DNA of 64,000 nt from DASSUW01 sp963830725 (GTDB lineage: Bacteria; Actinomycetota; Thermoleophilia; Solirubrobacterales; Solirubrobacteraceae): assembly GCA_963830725.1 (NCBI GenBank), contig CAWHNO010000016.1, forward strand, positions 1 to 64,000. Direction: 5' to 3'. Positions 1 through 7,805 of this stretch are shown here, piece after piece. Both the position numbers and the translations under genes were made by a program. Positions within the stretch are counted from its first letter, which is position 1. Each line of letters begins with the position of its first letter. The notes under the pieces are model-generated. The model was given only the letters and a program-made list of their open reading frames with translations. It was not told where the DNA came from and did not search any database.

Positions 1-1352
1 CGTTGCCGCGCCGCAGCACGTGCCGCACCGTGCGCAGCAGCACCTTCAGGTCCAGCCAGAGCGACCAGTTCGACACGTAGAGGTAGTCGATCGCGACCAT
101 CTCCTGCATCGGCACGCGGGTCCCGAGGACCTGCCACGGGCCGGTCATGCCGGGGGTGAGGTGCAGGCGGCTGCGGTCGAGGCCGACCACCATCGCGTCC
201 TCGTCGATCACGAGCGGCCGCGGGCCGACGAGGCTCATCTCCCCGCGCATGACGTTGAAGAGCTGAGGGAGCTCGTCGAGCGACGTGCGGCGCAGGAAGG
301 CGCCGACACGGGTCACGCGCGGGTCGTGCGTGATCTTGAACAGCCCGTCGCCGGCCTCGTTGAGTTCCCGCAGGCGATCCTTCTGGTCGTCCGCGTCGGT
401 CACCATCGAGCGGTACTTGAAGATGCGGAAGTGCCGCCCGTCGCGGCCCACGCGCGGCTGACGGAAGAAGACCGGGCCCTGGGAGTCGAGCCGGATCGCG
501 ACCGCGATCGCGGCCATCAGCGGGGCGACCAGCAGGAGCACGATCGAGCCGGCGACGATGTCGAAGGCGCGCTTGAGGAGGTGCGACGACCGCACGAGGC
601 CGAAGCGGCGGACGCCGAGCATCGTCAGCCCGTCGACGTCGTCGAACTCGACGGCGGCGCCGACGGCCTCGAACATGCGGGGCAGCACGCTCACTCGGAC
701 GCCGACGGCCTTGGCCACGCGGATCAGCTCGGCCACGTCGCTCATGTGAGTCGTGTTCGGGGCGAGGATGATCCGGTGCACGCGCAGCTCGGAGACGAGG
801 TGGCGAAGGCTCCGGGGACTGTCGATCGTGTCGAGGATGTCGCCGGTCAGCGGCAGAGACGCCACGACCGTGGCGCGCGCGGCGCTCGATCCCAGGCGCT
901 CACGGACGCGCTCAGCGAGCTCCTCATCCCCGATCAGGAGGCAGCGCTCGCTCGGCGCGACCCGGCCGGCGAGCGATCGCGCGGCGGTGCGCCCGACGAG
1001 GATCGCCGCGAACGTACCGAGCCAGAGCCCGGCGATCTCGGGCCCGCTGAGCGCACCCTCGGCCACGACCGAATGGAGGATCGTGACGCAGAGCGCGAAG
1101 AGCCCGGTGAGCTCGAGCAGCAGCGGGCACTTCGTCGAGCGTCGAATGGACGAGCCTGAGCTCGTCACGGTCGTACAGGCCGGCGATCTTGAAGAGCACC
1201 ACCAACAGCGGCATGCCGGCCAGCGCGCAGAGCGCGGCGGTGCTGTTGCCTGTCAGCGCCAGGATGACGAGCAGCGCGAGCGCCGCTCCCGCGACATCGA
1301 ACATGCCCAGCATGCGCCGATGAAGCGATTCGCGCCGCCACAGTGCCGGCAA
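1..1352 (-). CDS. Undecaprenyl-phosphate sugar transferase (exopolysaccharide-initiating), partial and frameshifted
   Basis: Members of this family load a sugar-1-phosphate onto undecaprenyl phosphate at the inner membrane and so start exopolysaccharide synthesis. The catalytic C-terminal domain is clear on the minus strand: KRAFDIV with a hydrophobic helix (near 565), then FRQPRVGRDG, FKYRSM, RRTSLDELPQ, LVGPRP and PGMTGPWQV. Hydrophobic helices fill the N-terminal part (about 1310-1170). The frame breaks near 1128: after STLDE the reading must shift one base to continue as VPLLLELTGLF. The end lies beyond the window. The start is uncertain: TTG at 1352 is the first possible start after an in-frame stop, while an ATG at 1492 with a GGAAG ribosome site (MTPQLAARL) could be the real start if another indel lies near 1420. 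It may belong to a capsule locus outside the window. Confidence 0.85.
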
Positions 1353-1674
1353 GCATGCGTCATCGAGCTCCGGCCGCTCGTCGGGAACGGGTGCGAGCAG
1401 CGGCGCCCGTCAGAACCGCCCTCGCCGGCGGCGGTCATCCCGGCGAGGTCCGGCTCGTGGATCGTCAGCCTTGCGGCGAGCTGCGGCGTCATATCTTCCT
1501 TGATCCTTCGCCCACGTCACTGTGGGTCGATCTCAACGACCAACGGCCGAACAAGCGGCGGACTTTCCGGGGACCGCCGTGGTGGTCCAAACCTCCACCC
1601 CGCGCCGCCGTGCTCCTTCGTCAGTCGGATCCGATTCTGCATCGGGGCGAGTGCCCTGACCACTATGCGAATGT
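1353..1674. other. Intergenic stretch between the sugar transferase and the RiPP locus
   Basis: No gene can be supported here with confidence. On the minus strand 1353-1492 could hold the true N terminus of the sugar transferase (ATG at 1492 preceded by GGAAGAT) in a frame different from the downstream gene. The remaining 1493-1674 has no coding signal and contains a GGACCACCACGGCGGTCC inverted repeat near 1578-1595 that could form a hairpin downstream of the PqqD-like gene. No third RiPP precursor was found. Confidence 0.4.
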
Positions 1675-1947
1675 CTAGGCCGAGCCGCCGGCAAGCAGGC
1701 CCTGCTCGGCCAGCGCGTCGATGAAGCGACCGACGTCGGCCTCCGCGCGGTCGCGCTCGATGCCGTAGACGCGGACCAGCTCGTCGGCCAGGCCGTCGCG
1801 CGTCGTCCCGTCGAGCAGCGCGCGCCACAGCACCGCGCCGGCGCCGTTGGCGGCCACGTACCGCGAGCCGCGAGCCTCGAGGGCGATGATCTCGCCGTCG
1901 ATCTCCCGCCAGTGGAGATCCGTCTCCTTGAGCTTGAGCAGCGTCAT
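1675..1947 (-). CDS. PqqD-like RiPP recognition element (lasso B1 role)
   Basis: A 90-residue PqqD-fold protein. PqqD domains bind the leader peptide of ribosomal peptide precursors and deliver it to the processing enzymes; in lasso clusters this is the B1 function. The sequence has the typical order: a beta-rich N terminus (WREIDGEIIALEARGSRYVAANGAGAVLWRAL shows the edge-strand then first-helix pattern), then a helical half (VYGIERDRAEADVGRFIDALAEQGLL). The ATG at 1947 overlaps the stop of the upstream nucleotidyltransferase (ATGA), which is why I prefer it over the upstream ATG at 1989. It is the last gene of the minus-strand arm of the locus and pairs functionally with the B2 protease encoded divergently. 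Confidence 0.85.
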   Translation of the reverse strand: MTLLKLKETDLHWREIDGEIIALEARGSRYVAANGAGAVLWRALLDGTTRDGLADELVRVYGIERDRAEADVGRFIDALAEQGLLAGGSA

Positions 1948-2978
1948 CCTGACACTCTGTTCCTTCCGTCGATGTAAGGCCTCGCGCATCCAGCGCGAGG
2001 ATGTGCTCCGAGCGGGCGGTCCCTGCGTTCCGCAGGGCCAGGCCTGCCCGCCGCAGCTTTGACCGCCACGGCTCGCCGGCGTCCGGGCCGGCCGTGGCCC
2101 GGGCTTGGCTCACGACCGCCGCCGGCACCCGCGTACCGGGCAGTCCCCAGAGCGGCGCCAGCGCGCTCTTGACGTGCCACTCGAAGCACCGTCGGCTCGC
2201 GGACGCCGCGCAGGTGCCGCGCCCACAGCGCGACCGCGGCCGAGCGCCCGCTCCCCTCGAGCACGGCGCCGATCGCGGCCCGCGTCGTGCGCCACATGCG
2301 CCCGCATCCCCACCGGCGCGCCAGCGCATCGACTTCGGACTCGTCGGCGCGCTGCAGCGTCACCGCCACGTCGATCAGGTTCCCGAGCCGGCCCAGCGGC
2401 TGATGCGACCAGGCGTGCGCCGCGAGCACCAGCGCGTGCTGTGCGGGCGGCAGCGCGCCGACGCCGTCGACCCCGAGCCGGCTGGGAACGGCGCTCGCGA
2501 TCAGCTCGTCCGTCGTCGGGGCCGGGACGCCGTCGACCCAGTTCGGCTGTGAGTGCAGCTCGACCGTGAGCGGCAGGCCCGGCCACTGGAGCGGGCACAG
2601 GTGCTGGATGACGCCGTCGCTCTCCTCCTGACGCGCCTCCTGGAACCCGGCGGCGAGGAGCGCGGCCTGCGCGCCCTCGGCGTCGTCGGTCAGCAGGTCG
2701 AGGTCGCAGAAGCGGCGCAGGCGCGGACCCGGGTAGTCGAGCGAGAGCTCGGGCCCCTTGTGCATCACCAGCGGCCCATCCCAGACCTCGCGCACGCGCG
2801 CCAGCAGCGGGATCACCGCGAGGTCGCAGACCGCGGCCGCCGCCTCATGCGACGCCAGCGCGCCGACGTCCAGGCCGTTCGCGCGGCGGCGCCTCGCCTC
2901 GAGCAGCTCGACGCGATGGAGCCACAGGGCGTCCTCGTGCGGCGCCTTCTCGAGCAGGCTGTCGATCCGGTCCCACAT
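1944..2978 (-). CDS. Nucleotidyltransferase family protein of the RiPP locus (PF14907 type), frameshifted
   Basis: Resembles the uncharacterised nucleotidyltransferase family found in paeninodin-type lasso clusters with kinases. Visible marks are the helical N terminus, the nucleotidyltransferase-like block HKGPELSLDYPGPRLRRFCDLDLL (a GxxL..D.D pattern, near residues 74-97) and ELHSQPNW. The frame breaks near 2183: VREPTVL must shift one base to read EWHVKSALAPLWGLPGTR. A second break near 1985 is needed to return to the frame whose TGA overlaps the PqqD start. In characterised clusters, homologues act after phosphorylation of the peptide; whether that holds here is inference. It follows the ABC permease by one base, so the four minus-strand genes look like one operon. 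Confidence 0.7.
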   Translation of the reverse strand: MWDRIDSLLEKAPHEDALWLHRVELLEARRRRANGLDVGALASHEAAAAVCDLAVIPLLARVREVWDGPLVMHKGPELSLDYPGPRLRRFCDLDLLTDDAEGAQAALLAAGFQEARQEESDGVIQHLCPLQWPGLPLTVELHSQPNWVDGVPAPTTDELIASAVPSRLGVDGVGALPPAQHALVLAAHAWSHQPLGRLGNLIDVAVTLQRADESEVDALARRWGCGRMWRTTRAAIGAVLEGSGRSAAVALWARHLRGVREPTVLRVARQERAGAALGTARYAGAGGGREPSPGHGRPGRRRAVAVKAAAGRPGPAERRDRPLGAHPRAGCARPYIDGRNRVSG

Positions 2979-2979
2979 G

Positions 2980-3804
2980 TCAGTAGAGCCCCAGCGTCCC
3001 CCGCCGATGCTCGCGCGCGAGGGCGGCGCGGAAGGCCGCCATGCCGGCGAACAGCGCCGCGGCGGACAGCGGGAGCAGGACCACCACTGCGGTCCCGACG
3101 CCGTCCCAGCCGGCCCCGCCGATCAGGGCCTCGCGCGTCCCCTCCATGACGATCGCCACCGGGTTGGCCTCGGCGATCGTCTGGGCCCATGCCGGCAGCA
3201 ACGCCAGCGGGAAGAACGCTCCGGAAGCGAGGCCGAGGATGCTCATGAAGAAGCCGATCACCCCGCCGCCGCGCCGGAAGGTCACGATGACCGCCGCCGC
3301 GACCAGGCCGAGACCCCAGACGAACGGCACGAAGCACATGAGCAGCACGAGGCTGGGCACGACGCCGCTGGGCGCGAAACCGAGTCCGAACGCCACCGCG
3401 ACGACGAGCAGCAGCACGGCCATGCGGATCGGGATGAAGAACAGGTCGAACGCGGCCGAGCCTGCCTGCACGGTGGTCGGGGACGTCGGCGTCACGAGCA
3501 GCGCTTCCAGCGTGCCCATCAGCTGCTCCTCGCGGATCGCCGTCGAGACCTTCTGGAGCAGCAGCCCGCTCACGGTGACGATGACGACACCGATCATCAC
3601 GAACTCGAAGTAGCCGGTGGACACGCCGTTGTAGACCGGCAGAGCCGACGGGTCGACCAGCTCCGCGATGAAGCCGAACATCACCGCCTGGACCGCGATC
3701 GCCAGCAGGTCGCCGACGAACGCGACGCGGTACGACAGCATCGTCAGAAAGTCTCGGCGCAGGAAGGCGGGCACCTTCCGGGCCTCGGCGACGAGCACGC
3801 TCAC
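2980..3804 (-). CDS. ABC-2 type transporter permease (RiPP export)
   Basis: A 274-residue integral membrane protein of the ABC-2 family with about six hydrophobic segments, for example VAFVGDLLAIAVQAVMFGFI, FEFVMIGVVIVTVSGLL and GLGLVAAAVIVTF. The family motif region EEQLMGTLEALLVTPTSP (the E..GTLE.LL.TP signature) is conserved around residues 92-110. The GTG start at 3804 overlaps the TGA of the ATPase gene (GTGA), so the two are translationally coupled and should form one exporter. Position inside the RiPP locus suggests it exports or confers immunity to the mature peptide. It is not the fused peptidase/exporter seen in some lasso clusters. Confidence 0.88.
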   Translation of the reverse strand: MSVLVAEARKVPAFLRRDFLTMLSYRVAFVGDLLAIAVQAVMFGFIAELVDPSALPVYNGVSTGYFEFVMIGVVIVTVSGLLLQKVSTAIREEQLMGTLEALLVTPTSPTTVQAGSAAFDLFFIPIRMAVLLLVVAVAFGLGFAPSGVVPSLVLLMCFVPFVWGLGLVAAAVIVTFRRGGGVIGFFMSILGLASGAFFPLALLPAWAQTIAEANPVAIVMEGTREALIGGAGWDGVGTAVVVLLPLSAAALFAGMAAFRAALAREHRRGTLGLY

Positions 3805-4796
3805 GCCGCCCGCTCCCCTGTGAGGGCGAGGAAAGCCTGCTCCATCGGCGGGCGCTCGTCGCGGCAGCTCACGACCTCGGCGCCGGCCGCGGTGAGCGCG
3901 GACAGCGCGGCGCCGAGGGAGACGCCGGGAGAGAGCGTGATCAGCACGTGGGCCGCGTCGGACGCCGGTTGGACGCGGCCGCGGGTCCCGAGCGCCGCGT
4001 CGAGCGCCGGGAGCTTCGCCGTGGTCCGCGGCCCCAGACCGACCACGTGCCGATCCCCGCCGCCGGCCGCTGCCAGCTCGGCGACCGTGCCCGCGAAGCA
4101 CACCGCGCCCCGATCGAGCACCGTGACGCGCTCGGCGAAGCCCGCGAGCTCCTCGATCCGCTGGGTGGCCCACACGACGGCGGTCCCGCGGCGCGCGCAG
4201 TCCCGCGTCAGCCCCCGTACCTGCTCCGCGGCCACGGGGTCCAGGTCGTGGGTGGCCTCGTCGACGAGCAGGACGGCGGGCCCGTGCAGCAGTGCGCGAG
4301 CGAACGAGAGCCGCTTCTGCATGCCGTGCGAGTACGTGTTCACCGGCCGTCGCGCGGACTCCGACAGGCCCACGGCGTCCAGGAGCTCGGCGGCACGCTC
4401 GCGCGCGGCGCGGCGGCGGAGGCCGTGCATGCGCGCGAAGAAGACGAGGTTCTCGAGGCCGGACAGGCGCAGGTAGAACGAGCGGTCGCCGGACGGCAGG
4501 AGGCCGATGAGCTCCCGCAACTCGCGCGAGCGGCCGGCCGGGCGGTCGAGCACGTACGCCGAGCCGCCGGAGGGCTCGACCAATCCGCTGAGGACCCGCA
4601 TGAGCGTCGTCTTCCCGGCGCCGTTGGGACCCAGCAGCGCGTGGACCTCGCCGGCCGCGACCTCGAGGCTGATCCCGCGCAGCGCCTCGACCGCGCCGAA
4701 ACTGCGACGCAGATCATCGACCTCGACGGCCGGGACGGCGGCGAGGGGCGAGCCCGCGTGCGCGCACGCGTCGAGGCCAACGGGGGCGACCGACAT
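3801..4796 (-). CDS. ABC transporter ATP-binding protein (RiPP export)
   Basis: A 331-residue ATPase partner of the adjacent ABC-2 permease. Walker A is GPNGAGKTT, the signature region is YSHGMQKRLSFARALL and Walker B is LLVDEATHDLDP. In the last, the usual Glu-Pro-Thr is Glu-Ala-Thr, and the switch His lies in the WATQRI region as Gln rather than His. The C-terminal 100 residues are an accessory domain typical of the CcmA/NatA exporter class. I chose ATG 4796; an in-frame TTG at 4838 would add 14 residues. Its 5' end faces the B2 gene 85 bases away across a locally AT-rich patch (4800-4850) that probably holds divergent promoters. Confidence 0.88.
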   Translation of the reverse strand: MSVAPVGLDACAHAGSPLAAVPAVEVDDLRRSFGAVEALRGISLEVAAGEVHALLGPNGAGKTTLMRVLSGLVEPSGGSAYVLDRPAGRSRELRELIGLLPSGDRSFYLRLSGLENLVFFARMHGLRRRAARERAAELLDAVGLSESARRPVNTYSHGMQKRLSFARALLHGPAVLLVDEATHDLDPVAAEQVRGLTRDCARRGTAVVWATQRIEELAGFAERVTVLDRGAVCFAGTVAELAAAGGGDRHVVGLGPRTTAKLPALDAALGTRGRVQPASDAAHVLITLSPGVSLGAALSALTAAGAEVVSCRDERPPMEQAFLALTGERAA

Positions 4797-4881
4797 GTGA
4801 CCAAGTAACGGCCGAACATCAGAAAATCTGTTAGCCAATCGTCTAGGTACTCGCCCTGCCTCCCGCCACTACATTCACGGC

Positions 4882-5283
4882 GTGGGCCCCCGCCTGGCAC
4901 TTTCGCGTGCGCGCCGGATCGCCCCGTTGCTGGCCCCGTCGAACGTCCGCGCGGCCGCATGGGCGCTCGTCGCGCTGCGCCGGACGCGGCGCGACCTCGC
5001 CGCCCAGGGGCTCGACGGGGCGCGCGTCGCGCCCCCTCCGCGGCTGCCCGCCTCCGCACGTAGGGGCGTGCTCGCCGTCGTCCGCCGCCGTCCGAGCACG
5101 TGCCTCGAGAGGGCCCTCGTCCTCCAGCGCTGGGACGCCGACCACGGTGCCGGCGGCGACGTGATCATCGGCGTACGCGGGCCGGGTGACGGCTTCCGGG
5201 CTCACGCGTGGCTGGAGACGATGCCCGACGGGCCGCCCGGCACCTTCGAGGAGATCCTCCGCCTCCCGGCGCCGACACGTTGA
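4882..5283 (+). CDS. Lasso peptide biosynthesis B2 protein (leader peptidase, transglutaminase-like)
   Basis: A 133-residue papain/transglutaminase-fold protease of the lasso B2 family (PF13471), which removes the leader from the precursor. The catalytic Cys is in STCLERALVLQRW (Cys74), and the His is in FRAHAWLE (His108) with an acidic residue just after it, matching the family triad spacing. Length fits a stand-alone B2 (about 130-150 residues) rather than a fused B1-B2 protein, agreeing with the separate PqqD-like gene. GTG at 4882 is the assumed start. The stop overlaps the TTG start of the cyclase (TTGA), indicating translational coupling. Confidence 0.9.
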   Translation: MGPRLALSRARRIAPLLAPSNVRAAAWALVALRRTRRDLAAQGLDGARVAPPPRLPASARRGVLAVVRRRPSTCLERALVLQRWDADHGAGGDVIIGVRGPGDGFRAHAWLETMPDGPPGTFEEILRLPAPTR

Positions 5284-6473
5284 CTCCGCCACGCCCACTC
5301 ACTCCCCTGGAGATCGCTTCCGGGCTCGTGCTCGAGCGGCACGGCAGGCTTCCGACGCTGCCGCGGCTCGCGCCCGGCACGACGCCGCGGGCGGAGCTGG
5401 AGGCGGCCATCCTGCCGGCGCTGCGCCGCGCGCCCTGCCTCGTCAGCTTCTCCGGCGGCCGCGATTCATCGGCGGTGCTGGCCGTCGCGGTCGCGGTCGC
5501 GCGGCGCGAGGGGCTGCCGGCGCCGATTCCCGTCACCCACCGCTTTCCCGCCGCGGCCGGGACGGACGAGAGCGCGTGGCAGGAAAAGGTCATCACCCAC
5601 CTCGGGCTGGATGACTGGTTGCGCGTCGAGCTGTCGTCGGAGCTCGACGCCGTCGGTCCCGTGGCCACGTCGGTGATCGAGCGCCACGGCCTGCTGTGGC
5701 CGTGCAACACCTACTTCCACGACCCGATCTTCGAAGCGGCGTCGGGCGGCGCCGTGCTGACCGGGATCGGCGGCGACGAGGCGTTCATGGGTTCCCCTTG
5801 GGACCGTGCCCTGGCCGTCCTCCAGGGCCGCGTCCGGCCGGTGCCGCGCGACATCCTGCGCGTCGGCTTCGCGCTTGCCCCGGCCATGGTCAAGCGTGCG
5901 TTCATGAGGCGCTGGATCCCTGAGCTCTTCCCTTGGCTGCGGCCCGACGCCCGACGGGAAGTCGAGGCGCGGGTCGCCGCCGCGGCCGCGGGCGAGCCGC
6001 TGCGCCACGAGCGGCGGTTGCGGCGACTGCTCGGCTCGCCCACAGACCGCATCGGGCTCGAGGCCCTGCAGGCGGTGGCCGCCGATTGGGACGTCGTCGT
6101 CGCGCACCCACTCCGCGATGCCCGCTTCCTCGCCGCCCTGGCCGCACTGCCGCCCGCGGACAGGCGCCGCTCACGCTCGGAGTCGATGGAGGCCCTCGTC
6201 GGCGACCTGCTGCCCGGCGACGTGCTGCACCGCTCGACCAAGTCGCACTTCACCGAGGTCCTCTGGGGCGAGGCCAGCCTCGAGCTGGCGACGGGTTGGG
6301 ACGGTGACTCGGTCGACGCTCAGCTCGTCGACGTCGAGCAGCTGCGCCTCGCGTGGAGGTCGGCGGAGCCGGACACCCAGACGATCACGCTTCTGCAGTC
6401 GGTGTGGTGGACGCGAGCTCGAGCAGGCGCCGCCCGACCTCCGGCAGCGATTCCCAGCTCCGCGGGCGGCTGA
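5280..6473 (+). CDS. Asparagine-synthetase-like cyclase of the RiPP locus, lacking the glutaminase domain
   Basis: The synthetase domain of an AsnB-like enzyme. In lasso pathways this family activates an Asp/Glu side chain with ATP and joins it to the N-terminal amine of the core. The PP-loop SFSGGRDSSAV is at residues 56-66, followed by GIGGDEAF and a C-terminal KSHFTEVLWG region (Lys of the synthetase active site). The protein is only 397 residues because the N-terminal glutaminase-like (Ntn hydrolase) domain of usual AsnB and lasso cyclases (about 550-650 residues) is absent. TTG at 5280 is chosen because it overlaps the B2 stop and no coding-like sequence precedes it in this frame. The 3' end overlaps the convergent kinase gene by 89 bases. 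Confidence 0.87.
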   Translation: MTPPRPLTPLEIASGLVLERHGRLPTLPRLAPGTTPRAELEAAILPALRRAPCLVSFSGGRDSSAVLAVAVAVARREGLPAPIPVTHRFPAAAGTDESAWQEKVITHLGLDDWLRVELSSELDAVGPVATSVIERHGLLWPCNTYFHDPIFEAASGGAVLTGIGGDEAFMGSPWDRALAVLQGRVRPVPRDILRVGFALAPAMVKRAFMRRWIPELFPWLRPDARREVEARVAAAAAGEPLRHERRLRRLLGSPTDRIGLEALQAVAADWDVVVAHPLRDARFLAALAALPPADRRRSRSESMEALVGDLLPGDVLHRSTKSHFTEVLWGEASLELATGWDGDSVDAQLVDVEQLRLAWRSAEPDTQTITLLQSVWWTRARAGAARPPAAIPSSAGG

Positions 6474-7260
6474 TCTCCCACGCGGGCAGTGACGCGAGGT
6501 CGAGCACCGCGTCGACCCTGGTCGGCTCCAGTCGTATCCCGCGCTGTGGCGCGAGCCGCTGGAGCCGCTCTCCGGCACCGAGCGAACGCAGTGTCACGCC
6601 GTCGCCCCAGGTGAGGAACACGAATCCCGCCAGCACGTGCCGGTCGCCCGCGGGCGCGAGCCGCAGCCGCCAGCGTTCGCGCGCGCCGGTCACGCCGATG
6701 GCCTCCCCGGCGCCGAGACGTGCGGCGGCGTCCTCGCGGAGGTCGATCGACCGCGGGCCCGTGAAGGTGGACCGGCCGTCGATCACGAGCAGGTCGTCGC
6801 ACAGCACTTCGGTGCCGGCGAGCGCCAGCCATGCGAGCGTCGAGCTCTTGCCCGCCTCCCGCGTGCCGACGATGCCGAGCGCCCGGTCATCTACGGCGAG
6901 CGCCCCCGCATGCACGCTCTCGCGCCCAAGCCAGCGGCCGATGACTCCCGCCGCGGGAGCGAGGTAGGGATGGACGAGCTCGTCGGGCCGGAGCGCGTGC
7001 GGGACCTCGAACCGCACAGAGGCGCCGCGACGGTCGATGAGCACGCGGCCGCCGCTTCGCAGCCGCAGCTCTGCGTGATCTTCATCGACATGCTCCCCGC
7101 CGGGCGGCGGGCTCCGGACCACCGACTCGACCAGGAACGCCGGCGCCCGGCCGTCGACGGGAACCAGCAGGTCGGCCGCCCCCTCGAGGCCTCGGAACCG
7201 GATGCCATACGCGCCGTTCGAGTCAGCTGTAGAACTCGACCTCTGATCAGGTGTGGTCAT
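6385..7260 (-). CDS. HPr-kinase-like protein (probable RiPP tailoring kinase)
   Basis: A 291-residue HprK-like protein. Its P-loop GTREAGKSS is at residues 132-140, and further HprK-like blocks are HAGALAV upstream and EVLCDDLLVID downstream, with GPRSIDL after it. Stand-alone HprK-like kinases in paeninodin-type lasso clusters phosphorylate a Ser near the peptide C terminus; both precursors here end in Cys-Ser-Thr, so that role fits. The HPr-binding N-terminal half of true HprK is not recognisable. ATG at 7260 lies inside the copy 1 promoter region and is preferred over the far upstream frame start, which would run through the first precursor gene. It is transcribed away from the precursors and towards the cyclase. 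Confidence 0.8.
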   Translation of the reverse strand: MTTPDQRSSSTADSNGAYGIRFRGLEGAADLLVPVDGRAPAFLVESVVRSPPPGGEHVDEDHAELRLRSGGRVLIDRRGASVRFEVPHALRPDELVHPYLAPAAGVIGRWLGRESVHAGALAVDDRALGIVGTREAGKSSTLAWLALAGTEVLCDDLLVIDGRSTFTGPRSIDLREDAAARLGAGEAIGVTGARERWRLRLAPAGDRHVLAGFVFLTWGDGVTLRSLGAGERLQRLAPQRGIRLEPTRVDAVLDLASLPAWEISRPRSWESLPEVGRRLLELASTTPTAEA

Positions 7261-7278
7261 GGCGGCGGCGCATATCCT
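7251..7278 (+). promoter_or_regulatory. Predicted promoter of precursor gene 1
   Basis: GTGTGG (7251-7256), 16 bases, then TATCCT (7273-7278), 33 bases before the ATG at 7311. The same two boxes with the same spacing recur before the second precursor, so they are conserved between the duplicated copies. The -35 match is weak and the assignment rests mainly on that conservation. Confidence 0.45.
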
Positions 7279-7310
7279 GAGTGGTCCAAACCAAGGAAGG
7301 TAAGGGAACC

Positions 7311-7466
7311 ATGCGCGGGGAATACGATCGATCGTCATACGAGCCGCCCGAGCTGCGAGTGCTCGGCACGCTCCACGAGCTGACACTCGGCTTCTGCCTC
7401 TTCGACAAGAGCCTCGGGCAGCCAGACTTCTGGAACAAGATCCCCGTCAGCAACTGCTCCACCTGA
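7311..7466 (+). CDS. Lasso-type RiPP precursor peptide 1
   Basis: A 51-residue precursor. The leader contains YEPPELRVLGTLHELTLG, an exact fit to the lasso leader pattern YxxPxLxxxGxxxxxTxG (Tyr10, Pro13, Leu15, Gly19, Thr25, Gly27). By that alignment the core is the 25 residues from Gly27, beginning GFCLFDKSLG and ending IPVSNCST. It has Cys at core positions 3 and 23, Asp at 6 and 13, and no Asp or Glu at the usual ring positions 7-9. The C-terminal Ser-Thr could be the kinase target. ATG 7311 follows a GGAAGG site; an in-frame upstream GTG at 7281 is less likely because the second copy shares only the shorter form. Confidence 0.9.
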   Translation: MRGEYDRSSYEPPELRVLGTLHELTLGFCLFDKSLGQPDFWNKIPVSNCST

Positions 7467-7480
7467 GCGATCGCACCGCT

Positions 7481-7501
7481 GCGGCGCCTTCCCGGCGCCG
7501 C
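7481..7501. repeat. 8-bp inverted repeat between the two precursor genes
   Basis: GCGGCGCC, loop TTCCC, GGCGCCGC: a perfect hairpin 15 bases after the stop of precursor 1 at the duplication junction. It lacks a T-run, so it is a poor intrinsic terminator, but it could lower read-through or stabilise the first transcript end. The matching place after precursor 2 carries a true terminator. Confidence 0.55.
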
Positions 7502-7576
7502 CCTCGAGGCCTTGGAGCCTGACGCCATATGCCTGTGCGCCGACTGCGTCAGGCTTCGAACTCGACCTCTGGTCAG

Positions 7577-7604
7577 TTGTGGCCAGGGCGACATCGCTTA
7601 TTCT
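7577..7604 (+). promoter_or_regulatory. Predicted promoter of precursor gene 2
   Basis: TTGTGG (7577-7582), 16 bases, then TATTCT (7599-7604), 33 bases before the second ATG. Both boxes are closer to consensus than their copy 1 counterparts, so this copy may be the stronger promoter. No direct evidence of a transcription start is available. Confidence 0.5.
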
Positions 7605-7636
7605 GCGTGTCCAACCCCATGGAAGGTAAGGGAACG

Positions 7637-7789
7637 ATGCGCGGGATCGATGGACCGATTTATGAGCCGCCCGAGCTGCGGGTGCTCGGCACCCTTCACG
7701 AGCTGACGCTCGGCTTCTGCCTCTTCGACAAGACGCTCGGTAAGCCGGACTTCTGGAACAAGATCCCGATCACCGACTGCTCCACCTGA
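7637..7789 (+). CDS. Lasso-type RiPP precursor peptide 2
   Basis: A 50-residue paralogue of precursor 1. The leader from YEPPELRVLG to ELTLG is identical. The core starts GFCLFDKTLG and ends IPITDCST, with only conservative changes (Ser to Thr, Gln to Lys, Val to Ile, Ser to Thr, Asn to Asp). Core length (25), the two Cys and both Asp positions are kept, which implies selection on the core rather than decay. ATG at 7637 follows GGAAGGTAAGGGAACG, the same ribosome site as copy 1. A strong terminator follows 17 bases after the stop. Confidence 0.9.
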   Translation: MRGIDGPIYEPPELRVLGTLHELTLGFCLFDKTLGKPDFWNKIPITDCST

Positions 7790-7805
7790 GCGATCGCATC
7801 CCTGA

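Noticed and set aside
1353..1674. A further RiPP precursor near the PqqD-like gene
   Set aside because: No YxxPxLxxxG leader pattern in any frame of this stretch.
20..1724. Long plus-strand open frames opposite the sugar transferase
   Set aside because: High-GC shadow frames: they are Arg/Ala/Pro-rich, have no domains, and lie opposite a well-conserved gene.
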